In this document: piece by piece, positions 8,116 through 15,375 of the stretch
Position numbering within the stretch: the stretch's first letter is position 1
Layout of the letters: every line of letters starts with the position of its first letter
Made by a program: the position numbers and the translations under genes
NCBI GenBank assembly: GCA_002329075.1
Contig: DCXR01000069.1
Coordinates: forward strand, 43,055-85,570
DNA from: Candidatus Neomicrothrix sp. UBA2131
GTDB taxonomy: Bacteria > Actinomycetota > Acidimicrobiia > Acidimicrobiales > MedAcidi-G1
Reading direction: 5' to 3'
DNA length: 42,516 nucleotides
The notes under the pieces: generated by a model
Database searches by the model: none
Told to the model about the DNA's origin: nothing
Seen by the model: the letters and a program-made list of their open reading frames with translations, nothing else

Positions 8116-8439
8116 CTAGACGGAACCCCGGGCCAGGTACCGGGAGAGGGCGTCCCGGGCCGAACTCGGCGGGGCACTGTCCAGCAGCCGGCAGAGCCGG
8201 TCACGCCGGCCGACTGCGGTCAGGACGTCGGCGGCCACCGTGTCGGCCACGTACAGCAGGTCCAGCCGGGACCCCTCCGTGAGTGGGTCGGCCATCAGCC
8301 CGTCGACCACGGGGCCGCACGCCAACTCGGCCGTCACGAGCTTGAGCGCCGCAGCCTCGAGTTCGTCGAGGGCGTCGAGGACCCGCATCACGTTGGTCGC
8401 CTGGGTGTCGGTGAGCACGCCAGATTGTGGAGCATCCAC
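8116..8439 (-). CDS. Hypothetical small helical protein
   Basis: A 107-residue protein of mostly alpha-helical composition (long runs such as LDALDELEAAALKLVTAELA) without membrane segments or recognised motifs. The frame begins with a GTG at 8439 that lies inside the arm of an inverted repeat; other GTG starts are possible. It is convergent with the YbaK-domain gene (9-bp gap) and divergent from the MazG-like gene. Base composition and codon pattern fit the neighbours, and no competing frame on the other strand is better, so I judge it real but of unknown function. Confidence 0.55.
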   Translation of the reverse strand: MDAPQSGVLTDTQATNVMRVLDALDELEAAALKLVTAELACGPVVDGLMADPLTEGSRLDLLYVADTVAADVLTAVGRRDRLCRLLDSAPPSSARDALSRYLARGSV

Positions 8440-8484
8440 GCGCTCTGCGTGGGGATACCCGGGATCATTCGCGCGCTCAGCGCG
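8436..8484. promoter_or_regulatory. Two related inverted repeats in a divergent promoter region
   Basis: CCACGC-GCTCT-GCGTGG (8436-8452) and CGCGC-TCA-GCGCG (8472-8484) are both palindromic and share a GCGCTC(T/A)GCG core, about 30 bp apart. They lie between the divergent small unknown gene (starting at 8439) and the MazG-like gene (8523). They could bind one regulator, or be chance in GC-rich DNA. Confidence 0.3.
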
Positions 8485-8522
8485 ACCGTTCGGCGAACCA
8501 CCATGCAGTACGTTCCAGGACC

Positions 8523-8774
8523 ATGGAACTACACGACGTCCAGGACCTCATGGAGACCCTCTACGGTGAGACCGACCGGGAGCGCGGCATCCCCGCCACC
8601 GTGGCCTGGCTGTGCGAGGAGGTCGGCGAACTGGCCAGGGCGGTGCGCAAGGAGACACCCGAACGCCAACTCCACGAGTTGGGCGACGTGCTGGCCTGGT
8701 TGTCGAGCCTCGCCAACCAGTTGGACCTCTCCCTCGACGACGCCATGCACCGATACGTCGAGGACCCTCCCTGA
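8523..8774 (+). CDS. MazG-like nucleotide pyrophosphohydrolase
   Basis: An 83-residue single-domain MazG/all-alpha NTP pyrophosphatase. The metal-binding signature is complete: E32-E33-x2-E36 (EEVGE) followed by E52-x2-D55 (ELGD). The length matches the minimal MazG fold (about 80-110 residues) that dimerises and hydrolyses (d)NTPs to monophosphate and pyrophosphate, often as house-cleaning or for dCTP/dUTP-like substrates. The ATG at 8523 is preceded by an AGGA sequence; longer upstream extensions are not homologous. It is convergent with asd (12-bp gap). Confidence 0.9.
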   Translation: MELHDVQDLMETLYGETDRERGIPATVAWLCEEVGELARAVRKETPERQLHELGDVLAWLSSLANQLDLSLDDAMHRYVEDPP

Positions 8775-8786
8775 CAGGGAGCCGGA

Positions 8787-9833
8787 TCACGAGAAGCGAC
8801 GGCGGACGAGCTCCTCGGCGATCTGGATGGCGTTGAGGGCGGCACCCTTGCGCAGGTTGTCGCACGACAGGAACAACGCCAGGCCGTGCTCCAGGGTCTC
8901 ATCAGGGCGGATGCGGCCCACGATCGTCGGGTCGGCCCCGGCCGCGTCGAGAGGCGTCGGGACGTCTGCCAGTGCCACCCCCGGGGCGGTGGCCAGGAGG
9001 TCGGTGGCGCGTTCCGGTGACAGTGCCCGGGAGAAGCCGGCATGCACCGACAGTGAATGCCCCGTGAACACCGGAACCCGTACACAGGTTCCCGAGACCC
9101 TCAGGTCGGGGATGCCGAGGATCTTGCGACTCTCGTTGCGGAGTTTCTGTTCCTCGTCGGTCTCGCCCCGCCCGTCATCGACGAACGAGCCCGCATGGGG
9201 CAGCACGTTGAAGGCGATCGCACGGGCGAACGATTCCGGATCGGGGAACTCGACCGCGCTGCCGTCGTGGGTGAGCGCGGTTGCGTTGTCCAGTACCGCC
9301 GCCACCTGCGACACCAACTCGTCGACGCCGGCCAGGCCGGCGCCGGAGACCGCCTGGTAGGTGGCGATGGTCAACGACTCGAGGCCCGCTTCCGCATGCA
9401 AAGGGGCCAGAACCGGCATGGCGGCCATCGTCGTGCAGTTGGGGTTGGCGACGATGCCCTTCGGCAGGCGGTCGAGGGCATCTGCGTTCACCTCAGGCAC
9501 GACCAGCGGCACATCCGGGTCCATGCGCCACGCCGACGAGTTGTCGACCACGACCACGCCTGCCTCGGCCATCGTCGGGGCGTAGGCCAGCGATGCCCCC
9601 TTCCCGGCGCTCATGAGTGCGAGGTCTATTCCGGACCAGTCGGTGGACTCCACGTCCTCGACGACGATCTCTCCGTCACCCCACGACAGGCTCGTGCCCG
9701 CAGACCGCGACGAGGCGAAGAATCGCAGGTCACCGAGGGGAAGGCCGCGGTCCGCCAACAGGGCACGCAGGACCCCACCGACCTGACCCGTTGCTCCGAC
9801 GACCGCGACGTTCACGCCGGAAAGACTATCCAC
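8787..9833 (-). CDS. asd: Aspartate-semialdehyde dehydrogenase
   Basis: A 348-residue enzyme that reduces aspartyl-4-phosphate to aspartate-semialdehyde with NADPH, the second step toward lysine, threonine, methionine and diaminopimelate. The nucleotide-binding GATGQVGG lies at residues 13-20, the catalytic Cys133 is in NPNCTTM, and the acid-base His259 is in RVPVFTGHS. Length and motif spacing are normal for the bacterial Asd family. It is the last gene of a minus-strand cluster that begins with aspartate kinase, but here the two pathway genes are separated by three lipoprotein genes. The gap to the upstream lipoprotein is 39 bp. Confidence 0.96.
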   Translation of the reverse strand: MDSLSGVNVAVVGATGQVGGVLRALLADRGLPLGDLRFFASSRSAGTSLSWGDGEIVVEDVESTDWSGIDLALMSAGKGASLAYAPTMAEAGVVVVDNSSAWRMDPDVPLVVPEVNADALDRLPKGIVANPNCTTMAAMPVLAPLHAEAGLESLTIATYQAVSGAGLAGVDELVSQVAAVLDNATALTHDGSAVEFPDPESFARAIAFNVLPHAGSFVDDGRGETDEEQKLRNESRKILGIPDLRVSGTCVRVPVFTGHSLSVHAGFSRALSPERATDLLATAPGVALADVPTPLDAAGADPTIVGRIRPDETLEHGLALFLSCDNLRKGAALNAIQIAEELVRRRFS

Positions 9834-9872
9834 GGCCTGTGATCGCGGGCCTTTCCAATTACCGGACAGCGA

Positions 9873-10553
9873 TCAGCCGGGGAATTCGAAGACCATCTCA
9901 TCGCCACCCGCCTGGCGGGCCGCAGCGAACAGGTCGGCGACGAAGGCGACCATCGGAAACACCCCACACGAGCCATCCACCCAGTCCGCAACCCTGCCCG
10001 CTGCGCCGTCGAGCATCTGGCCGTCGACGGGTGAATCCATGAGGGCCCCGAACAGGGCGTTACGGAGTTGGCTGTCCGTCACCATCTCGGGATCCAGGTC
10101 GGCGAGGACGATGTCGACGTTCGAATACACCCCGCCAAGCAAGCCGGAGTCCTCTTGAAGGCCGGCCGGTGCCCGCCCGTCGATCCAGCCCACGAGGGCG
10201 GTCGTCGCACGCAGGTGCGCAAGGAGGCGCGCTGCATCGGAGGGGCCCGAGGCATCGAACTCCTCGAGGGCCTGCGTGATCCTCGCCGACTCGACGGCGA
10301 GCCCCGCACAGAAGCCCTCCGGCACATCCGACCACTGCGCTGTCGTCGTCGTTCGGGGCGGCGCCGTGGTGGACACCACCGTCGTGCTTGCAGGGGACGG
10401 CGCCGTGGTGGACACCACGGGAATGGCTGTGCTCGAAGCCGGCAGCGTCGACGACGTACCTGACGTAGCCCCCCGGGGCAACTCCGCCGTGGCACAAGCC
10501 CCGACGATGAGGAAGACGATCACCACGGACGACCGACGTAGCACCGGACCCAC
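9873..10553 (-). CDS. Lipoprotein 3 of the lysC-asd cluster (unknown domain)
   Basis: A 226-residue predicted lipoprotein: basic N-terminus, hydrophobic stretch, lipobox VGAC with Cys20, then a Ser/Thr/Pro linker to about residue 72. The mature domain is helical and shares a framework with the two upstream lipoproteins: FC at residues 81-82, W123 after a hydrophobic Gly, RAP at 127-129, and a late Cys196 (DGSCG). I infer a disulfide Cys82-Cys196. No known family is recognised. It starts one base after the stop of the preceding gene, so translation is very likely coupled. Its linker contains an exact 21-bp direct repeat. Confidence 0.7.
   Translation of the reverse strand: MGPVLRRSSVVIVFLIVGACATAELPRGATSGTSSTLPASSTAIPVVSTTAPSPASTTVVSTTAPPRTTTTAQWSDVPEGFCAGLAVESARITQALEEFDASGPSDAARLLAHLRATTALVGWIDGRAPAGLQEDSGLLGGVYSNVDIVLADLDPEMVTDSQLRNALFGALMDSPVDGQMLDGAAGRVADWVDGSCGVFPMVAFVADLFAAARQAGGDEMVFEFPG
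10359..10418 (-). repeat. 21-bp direct repeat in lipoprotein linker
   Basis: The same 21 bp (beginning CGGCGCCGTGGTGG) occurs at 10359-10379 and 10398-10418. It encodes the repeated VVSTTAP part of the Ser/Thr/Pro linker, pointing to growth of the linker by duplication. Confidence 0.9.
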
Positions 10554-10554
10554 G

Positions 10555-11247
10555 TCAGCTGCCGGTCAGGAGTTTCCGGATGAAGTCGCGGATCTCCTGG
10601 GGAAGCGTCGACGGGGGCGGCACCGTCGACGGCCGCTCCGAAACCACCGACCTGGGATCGAGGCCGGACAACAGGAGGGCGACCTCATGGGGGCATTCCT
10701 CGAGCAGGAACACGCTCACGGCCTCGGCTGACTCGGCCATGGCTGCCTGACGCTCGGCCAGGGAGGCGTTGATCGCCAACATGGCCGCGCGTGCATCGAA
10801 TTCCCCCTCCGACCCGGCCATGTGCGGCATCGTCGCCTCTCGCCAGTTCCTGGCCAGGCGCTCCGCCTCGTCCACGACGCCGACGGGTGCCCGCTCGAAC
10901 AACCAGCCGGCTAGGAGCGACATCGCCGACGCCGCCTCGACGTACACCTGGGGATCATCCGGACCGAGGCTCGAACGGAGATCGACCAGCCGACTCCCCT
11001 CCCGCTCCAGGTGTCGTGCCAGGTCCGGGCAGAAGGTCTCCGGAACGGTCGTCGGTACGACCACCTCGGATGTCGTCGACACGGGATCCCCTGATCCACC
11101 GGACGGCTGCGTCGTCGACGGCGGCTGTGTCGTCGACGGCACCGTCGAGGACGGGTCGACCGACGATCGCTTCGGCGCCGAATCACTCCCGCAGGCACCC
11201 ACCACGAGGGCGAAGGTGAACAGGAGCACACAGGGCTTGAATCGCAC
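10555..11247 (-). CDS. Lipoprotein 2 of the lysC-asd cluster (unknown domain)
   Basis: A 230-residue predicted lipoprotein: MRFK, a hydrophobic stretch, lipobox VGAC with Cys19, then a Ser/Thr/Pro/Gly linker to about residue 68. The mature helical domain repeats the framework of its neighbour: FC at residues 72-73, GW at 114-115, RAP at 119-121 and a late Cys185 (EECP). A second Pro/Ser/Thr stretch (about 205-216) and a short basic C-terminal helix follow. It lies 3 bp downstream of lipoprotein 1 and 1 bp upstream of lipoprotein 3. It is a divergent paralogue; function is unknown, and the extracytoplasmic location is inferred from the lipobox. Confidence 0.7.
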   Translation of the reverse strand: MRFKPCVLLFTFALVVGACGSDSAPKRSSVDPSSTVPSTTQPPSTTQPSGGSGDPVSTTSEVVVPTTVPETFCPDLARHLEREGSRLVDLRSSLGPDDPQVYVEAASAMSLLAGWLFERAPVGVVDEAERLARNWREATMPHMAGSEGEFDARAAMLAINASLAERQAAMAESAEAVSVFLLEECPHEVALLLSGLDPRSVVSERPSTVPPPSTLPQEIRDFIRKLLTGS

Positions 11248-11250
11248 TGG

Positions 11251-12309
11251 TCAGCCCTCCTCGATGAAGCCGGCGCCGAAGCCGCCGAACAGGTCGAAGA
11301 CGACGGTTGCCTGGGCGCCGCATTCGTCGACTATGTGGGAGCGCAGGCGGGTCGTCGCTGTGGGGAGGTCTCCGGCGTTCATACCCTCCAATCCTGCCCC
11401 GATCCGACTGCTGGCAGCGAGCAGGGCGGTGTCGCGGGCCTCCGGGGTGTCGTCCTCCATGCCCGCCACGGCATCGACAAACGCCTCGTCGACGACGATG
11501 ACGGCATCGTGGACGAGGACCGCGCTGTCACCGAGGTCCTCCGGGGCGTTGGTGGCGAGCCAGGCGAACACGCCCTCGGCGACATGGAACAGCGAGGCAA
11601 AGGCCACGGGGTCCAACGGCGTCGCCTCGAGGGACCCCTGCGACAGGACCAGGCGCAGCAACTCGTCTATGACATCGAAATAGCCGGCGCAGAACGGCGT
11701 CAGTTCCCCGGCAGCCTCGAGCGGACAACGCATCATGTTGACCATGAGGGGGGTGTCGAACAGGAGCACGTCCATGTCCGAACCGTCGACGGAGACTCCC
11801 CCGGGGCGCGACAACTCGGTGACGAGAACCGGAACCAGTTGGTCGATGGAGACCCCTTCGAGGAGACATTCCGGGCCCACGTCAGGCGCCGTCGGGTCGG
11901 TCGCCATTCCGGCGACGAGCCCGGCGCGGAACACGGGCCCGACTACCCCACAGACCACGAGGGCGTCGACGGTCATTGCCGCCTGATGCGGCTTCGGACC
12001 CTGTGATGCGATCGACAGGACGACCCCGGTCCCGCTGACCTCGAGGAGTGCGTCGGCCACGCAACCCAGGTCGGTGTCGGAGAGGTCAGCAAGCGCCCCC
12101 TCTGCACCGGCATCGGCGATGAACCGGTACCGCACCTCGTCGACACCCAGGGTGGTCGTGGTCTGCGAAACGGTCGTCGTGGCCTGCGAGACGGTCGTCG
12201 TGGGATCGACCACGCTGTCCGGGTCCGAGTCCGCACAGGCACCGGCCCCCAGAGCGATCACGATGAAAAGCGCGACCGCCGGCGCGACGGAGTGACGGAG
12301 TGGACGCAC
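11251..12309 (-). CDS. Lipoprotein 1 of the lysC-asd cluster (two-domain)
   Basis: A 352-residue predicted lipoprotein, the longest of the three. It has an N-terminal hydrophobic stretch with a less typical lipobox AGAC (Cys25) and a Thr-rich linker (VSQTTTT-type repeats from a near-exact 21-bp DNA duplication near 12160-12200). An extra N-terminal domain follows (about 58-200, with Cys83, Cys120, Cys148 and Cys195), then a C-terminal domain with the shared framework: FC at 206-207, W250, NAP at 254-256 and Cys330 (DECG). The start is GTG, 23 bp after lysC. The even number of Cys in the mature part suggests disulfides outside the membrane. Not recognised as a known family. Confidence 0.7.
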   Translation of the reverse strand: MRPLRHSVAPAVALFIVIALGAGACADSDPDSVVDPTTTVSQATTTVSQTTTTLGVDEVRYRFIADAGAEGALADLSDTDLGCVADALLEVSGTGVVLSIASQGPKPHQAAMTVDALVVCGVVGPVFRAGLVAGMATDPTAPDVGPECLLEGVSIDQLVPVLVTELSRPGGVSVDGSDMDVLLFDTPLMVNMMRCPLEAAGELTPFCAGYFDVIDELLRLVLSQGSLEATPLDPVAFASLFHVAEGVFAWLATNAPEDLGDSAVLVHDAVIVVDEAFVDAVAGMEDDTPEARDTALLAASSRIGAGLEGMNAGDLPTATTRLRSHIVDECGAQATVVFDLFGGFGAGFIEEG

Positions 12310-12332
12310 GACGGGAAGGTCGCTTCGCCTGT

Positions 12333-12812
12333 TCAGGCGTCAGCCAGCCCGAACGCCTCGTGAAGGGCCGTGACGGCCTCCTCCACCTGGCCTTCGGCCA
12401 CGACACAACTCACGCGGATCGCCGATGTGGAGATCATCTGGATGTTGACGCCCGTCTCGGCAAGTGTTTCGAACATGGTCGCCGCCACACCCGGGTTCGA
12501 GCGCATCCCGGCGCCGACGATGCTGACCCGCGCAATGGTCGCGTCGGCATCGACGTCGACCGCCCCGATCTCGGCGACCAGCTTCCGCGTCTCCTCCAAC
12601 GTCCGGTCGAGGTCACCCCGCGGCACGGTGAACGAGATGTCGGTCACGCCGAGTTCCGAGACGTTCTGGACGATGAGGTCGACGTTCACGTCGAGGTCGG
12701 CAAGCGCACGGAACACCGTGGCCGCCACACCGGCGCGGTCCGGCACTCCGGTGATGGTCATCTTGGCCTCTGAGGCGTCGTATACGACCGCCGAGACGAT
12801 GGCCTGTTCCAT
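12333..12812 (-). CDS. lysC: In-frame internal product: aspartate kinase beta subunit
   Basis: Within lysC, the ATG at codon 247 (12812-12810) is preceded by a strong Shine-Dalgarno AAGGAG (12819-12824) six bases upstream, much better than anything before the main start. The resulting 159-residue protein (beginning MEQAIVSAVVYDASEAK) is just the two ACT domains. This position and sequence correspond to the known beta-subunit start of alpha2-beta2 aspartokinases of Corynebacterium and Bacillus type. In the family the beta subunit forms the effector-binding interface. That it is translated here is inference from the ribosome binding site. Confidence 0.75.
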   Translation of the reverse strand: MEQAIVSAVVYDASEAKMTITGVPDRAGVAATVFRALADLDVNVDLIVQNVSELGVTDISFTVPRGDLDRTLEETRKLVAEIGAVDVDADATIARVSIVGAGMRSNPGVAATMFETLAETGVNIQMISTSAIRVSCVVAEGQVEEAVTALHEAFGLADA

Positions 12813-13550
12813 GGTTGGCTCCTTTTCTTCGACCCGCGTTCCCTCCTGCCAGGTGAACGCCGATCGGACATGTAGCCGCACCCCGTGGGTGCGGGAATAT
12901 TCGACGGACCGCATGGACGGCTTCGGGCAGCCGGAGGCGGTCATCTCCAGCAGTTCCTCGTACGACACCCGGTCCATCCGCCTGGCCGTCGGCACCAGTC
13001 GGGGATCGGTGGTGAACACCCCGGTCACATCGGTGTAGAGCTCGCAGACCTCTGCCCCGAGCGCATGGGCCAGTGCCACGGCGGTCGTGTCAGAGCCCCC
13101 ACGGCCCAGGAAGGTGACGTCGTTTTCCGTCGACACCCCCTGCGAGCCACCCACCACGGCCACACGACCGGAATCGACCGCCACGCGCACCCGCTCGGGC
13201 CGGACCTCGAGGATCCTGGCATTGCCGTGGGTGGTATCGGTCAGAAAGCCCGCCTGGCTTCCCGTGAAGGAGTCGGCGGGAACACCCAGATCGTGGAGCG
13301 CCATGCACATGAGCGCCATCGCCTTGCGTTCCCCCGCCGTGATGAGCATGTCCATCTCACGGCCCGGGTGCGTGGCGGACACCTCCGATGCCAGGCGTAG
13401 CAGGTCGTCGGTCTCCTTGCCCATGGCCGAGACCACCAGGACGACATCGTCCCCATGGCGTTTCGTGCGTGCCACGTGGTCCGCGACAGCGCGGATGCGG
13501 TCGGGATCGCCGACCGAGGTACCGCCGAACTTCTGGACGATCAGTGCCAC
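12333..13550 (-). CDS. lysC: Aspartate kinase (alpha subunit / full-length)
   Basis: A 405-residue aspartokinase that phosphorylates aspartate with ATP, the committed step of the aspartate family. The N-terminal kinase domain opens with the KFGGTSV nucleotide loop (residues 7-13) and contains the GRGGSDTTAVALA active-site segment. Two ACT domains fill the last ~150 residues, the regulatory part bound by lysine/threonine in homologues. I place the start at the GTG at 13550 because the family begins 'ALIVQKFGG'; the open frame extends 46 codons further upstream but without homology. An in-frame internal start at 12812 is described separately. It is the first gene of the cluster ending in asd and is divergent from the cyclophilin gene. 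Confidence 0.95.
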   Translation of the reverse strand: MALIVQKFGGTSVGDPDRIRAVADHVARTKRHGDDVVLVVSAMGKETDDLLRLASEVSATHPGREMDMLITAGERKAMALMCMALHDLGVPADSFTGSQAGFLTDTTHGNARILEVRPERVRVAVDSGRVAVVGGSQGVSTENDVTFLGRGGSDTTAVALAHALGAEVCELYTDVTGVFTTDPRLVPTARRMDRVSYEELLEMTASGCPKPSMRSVEYSRTHGVRLHVRSAFTWQEGTRVEEKEPTMEQAIVSAVVYDASEAKMTITGVPDRAGVAATVFRALADLDVNVDLIVQNVSELGVTDISFTVPRGDLDRTLEETRKLVAEIGAVDVDADATIARVSIVGAGMRSNPGVAATMFETLAETGVNIQMISTSAIRVSCVVAEGQVEEAVTALHEAFGLADA

Positions 13551-13641
13551 GGGCAACCACGTTACCGGCGCCACCCGGCGGGGCTGTTGCAGGTTTCCGG
13601 CGCTGCGGTGCCGAGACGGCTCGTTGCTAGGGTGCCGGCCC

Positions 13642-14439
13642 ATGGCCTCGAAGACCAGGCGACCTGCGCCGCCCCCGCCCTCCCCCATCCACGACTATTC
13701 ACCCCGCACCAGGCTGCTGGCCGGCGCCCTTGCCGTCGTGATGCTCGGCGGCGTGGTGACCGTGGGCATCGCCAGCCTCACCGACAGCGGCGGTGGCAGC
13801 ATCGAGGAAACCGTGGTGCCGACCGCCTGTCCCGCCCTCGACAAGTCGGACGGCCCCCGCTACCAGTTCGCCAACCGACCCACCTACTGCCTGACCAGCG
13901 GCACCTCCTACACGGCGGTGTTCGACACCAGCGAGGGCGAGATCCGGTTCGCCCTCGACACGGCCCTGATGCCCGAGACCACCAACAACTTCGTGGTCCT
14001 CGCCCGCTACGGCTACTACGACGACACGATCCTGTTCCGCATCGACCCGGGCATCGGCATCATCCAGGGAGGAGCGCCGATAACCAACGACTGGTCCGAC
14101 CCCGGGCCCGGCTACGCCATTCCCGACGAAGGCGGCAACTTCGCCCCGGTGGCGAACGGTGGCGTCATGGGCCCGTTCTCCTACGAACCCGGACAGTTGG
14201 TTATGGCCCGTTCATCGGGGCTCAACAGTTCGGGCGCCCAGTTCTTCTTCACGACCACTGAGAGCGTGTCGCTGCTGGACAGCCAGGGCAGCTACCTGTT
14301 GTTCGGCGCTACCGACAACGCAGGCCAGAGCGTCCTCGACGCCATGATGGACCTCTACGTCACCGACCCCGAGTCGCCCTACGGCGGCGGCCCCAGCCAC
14401 GACATCGTCCTCAACTCGGTCACGATCCTCGAAGGCTGA
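13642..14439 (+). CDS. Membrane-anchored cyclophilin-type peptidyl-prolyl isomerase
   Basis: A 265-residue protein: a Pro-rich cytosolic start, one transmembrane helix (about residues 25-47), then a cyclophilin domain (about 95-265) outside the membrane. Visible cyclophilin elements are an FDTSEGEIRFAL strand, PETTNNFVVLARYGYYDDTILFRI, IIQGGAP, and SGAQFFFTT (the family's 'Q-F-F-I-T' core). The catalytic Arg of the family's F-H-R-I motif is present in LFRI, although the neighbouring His is Leu. Cyclophilins catalyse proline cis/trans isomerisation to help folding of exported proteins. Start ATG at 13642; the frame is open far upstream but that part overlaps lysC. It is followed 12 bp later by aat. 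Confidence 0.9.
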   Translation: MASKTRRPAPPPPSPIHDYSPRTRLLAGALAVVMLGGVVTVGIASLTDSGGGSIEETVVPTACPALDKSDGPRYQFANRPTYCLTSGTSYTAVFDTSEGEIRFALDTALMPETTNNFVVLARYGYYDDTILFRIDPGIGIIQGGAPITNDWSDPGPGYAIPDEGGNFAPVANGGVMGPFSYEPGQLVMARSSGLNSSGAQFFFTTTESVSLLDSQGSYLLFGATDNAGQSVLDAMMDLYVTDPESPYGGGPSHDIVLNSVTILEG

Positions 14440-14451
14440 TCGACCCGACCC

Positions 14452-15135
14452 ATGCCCACAGAGCCACCGCCCAGCGCCTGGCTCTTCCCGCCGGCCGACA
14501 GCGCCGACGAGCACGGCATCGTGGGCATCGGCGCAGACCTCGACCCCGGCACGCTCCTCTGCGCCTACCGGTCGGGGCTGTTCCCGATGCCCGTCGAACA
14601 GGACGGTGCCGTCGCCTGGTGGTCGCCGGACCCGCGGGGCGTACTCCGTCCCGACGATCTCGTGGTCAGCCGGTCGCTGAGGCGGTCATGTCGCCGCTAC
14701 GAGGTGCGGGTCGACACCGCCTTCGCCGAGGTGCTCGGGGCCTGCGCCGATCCCGACCGGCCGAGCCGCTGGATCGACAACCAGATGTCCGCCGCCTACA
14801 CCGAACTCCACGATCTCGGCTGGGCACACTCCATCGAGGCGTGGGACGACGAGGGCCTGGCCGGCGGACTCTACGGTGTTGCCCTCGGCGGCCTGTTCGC
14901 CGGCGAGTCGATGTTCCACCGGCGCACGGACGCCTCGAAGGTGGCGCTGATCGGGCTGGTGGATCTGCTCGGAACAGGCAACGACCGCCTCGTCGACGTC
15001 CAGTGGGCCACCCCACACCTCGTCGGACTCGGAGCGATCGAGGTCTCCCGCTGCGACTACCTCGACCGTCTCGCCGAGTTGGCTGGCGCCGCCGGGCCCG
15101 ACTGGACGAAATCGTCGCCGTATACGGCTGGTTGA
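14452..15135 (+). CDS. aat: Leucyl/phenylalanyl-tRNA--protein transferase
   Basis: A 227-residue Aat enzyme, which transfers Leu or Phe from aminoacyl-tRNA to N-terminal Arg/Lys of proteins, making them N-degron substrates of ClpS-ClpAP. Family features seen: FPPADSAD near the N-terminus, GIVGIGADLDPGTLLCAYRSGLFPM, WWSPDPRGVL, then SRWIDNQMSAAYTELHDLGWAHSIEAW and GGLYGVALGGLFAGESMFHR, ending in VDVQWATPHLVGLGA. Length is normal. It follows the cyclophilin gene closely and is convergent with the acyl-CoA carboxylase epsilon gene. Confidence 0.95.
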   Translation: MPTEPPPSAWLFPPADSADEHGIVGIGADLDPGTLLCAYRSGLFPMPVEQDGAVAWWSPDPRGVLRPDDLVVSRSLRRSCRRYEVRVDTAFAEVLGACADPDRPSRWIDNQMSAAYTELHDLGWAHSIEAWDDEGLAGGLYGVALGGLFAGESMFHRRTDASKVALIGLVDLLGTGNDRLVDVQWATPHLVGLGAIEVSRCDYLDRLAELAGAAGPDWTKSSPYTAG

Positions 15136-15142
15136 CGTACTG

Positions 15143-15370
15143 CTAGTTGACCGACCGGCGTCTGGGGAGCCGGGAGTCGACCCACCAGCGGCCCGAGAAG
15201 CGCCACGTCGGGACGTCGGCCGGCCGGGTCGCCACGGGGTTCGGCCAGAGTTCGCTGTACGCGGCGAGGATGGCCTGGACCTGGGCTTCGGTGGCCCCCG
15301 GTGCCTCGATCCGGGTCGTGGAGTCGTACTCGTCTACGACCACGGAACGGTCAGCACCGGTGTCTCGCAT
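15143..15370 (-). CDS. Acyl-CoA carboxylase epsilon subunit
   Basis: A 75-residue protein with the AccE (PF13822) layout: a variable acidic N-terminus, an ATEAQVQAILAAYSELWP helix, and a C-terminal segment rich in Trp/Arg (SGRWWVDSR). The epsilon subunit is a small actinobacterial component that stabilises the alpha-beta carboxylase complex. It lies 5 bp after the stop of the beta-subunit gene, consistent with translational coupling. No ribosome binding site of its own is evident. Confidence 0.8.
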   Translation of the reverse strand: MRDTGADRSVVVDEYDSTTRIEAPGATEAQVQAILAAYSELWPNPVATRPADVPTWRFSGRWWVDSRLPRRRSVN

Positions 15371-15375
15371 CGTGG

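Noticed and set aside
12333..13688. The 46-codon N-terminal extension of lysC
   Set aside because: The extra residues are Arg/Gly/Pro-rich and unlike any aspartokinase; homology starts at the GTG at 13550.
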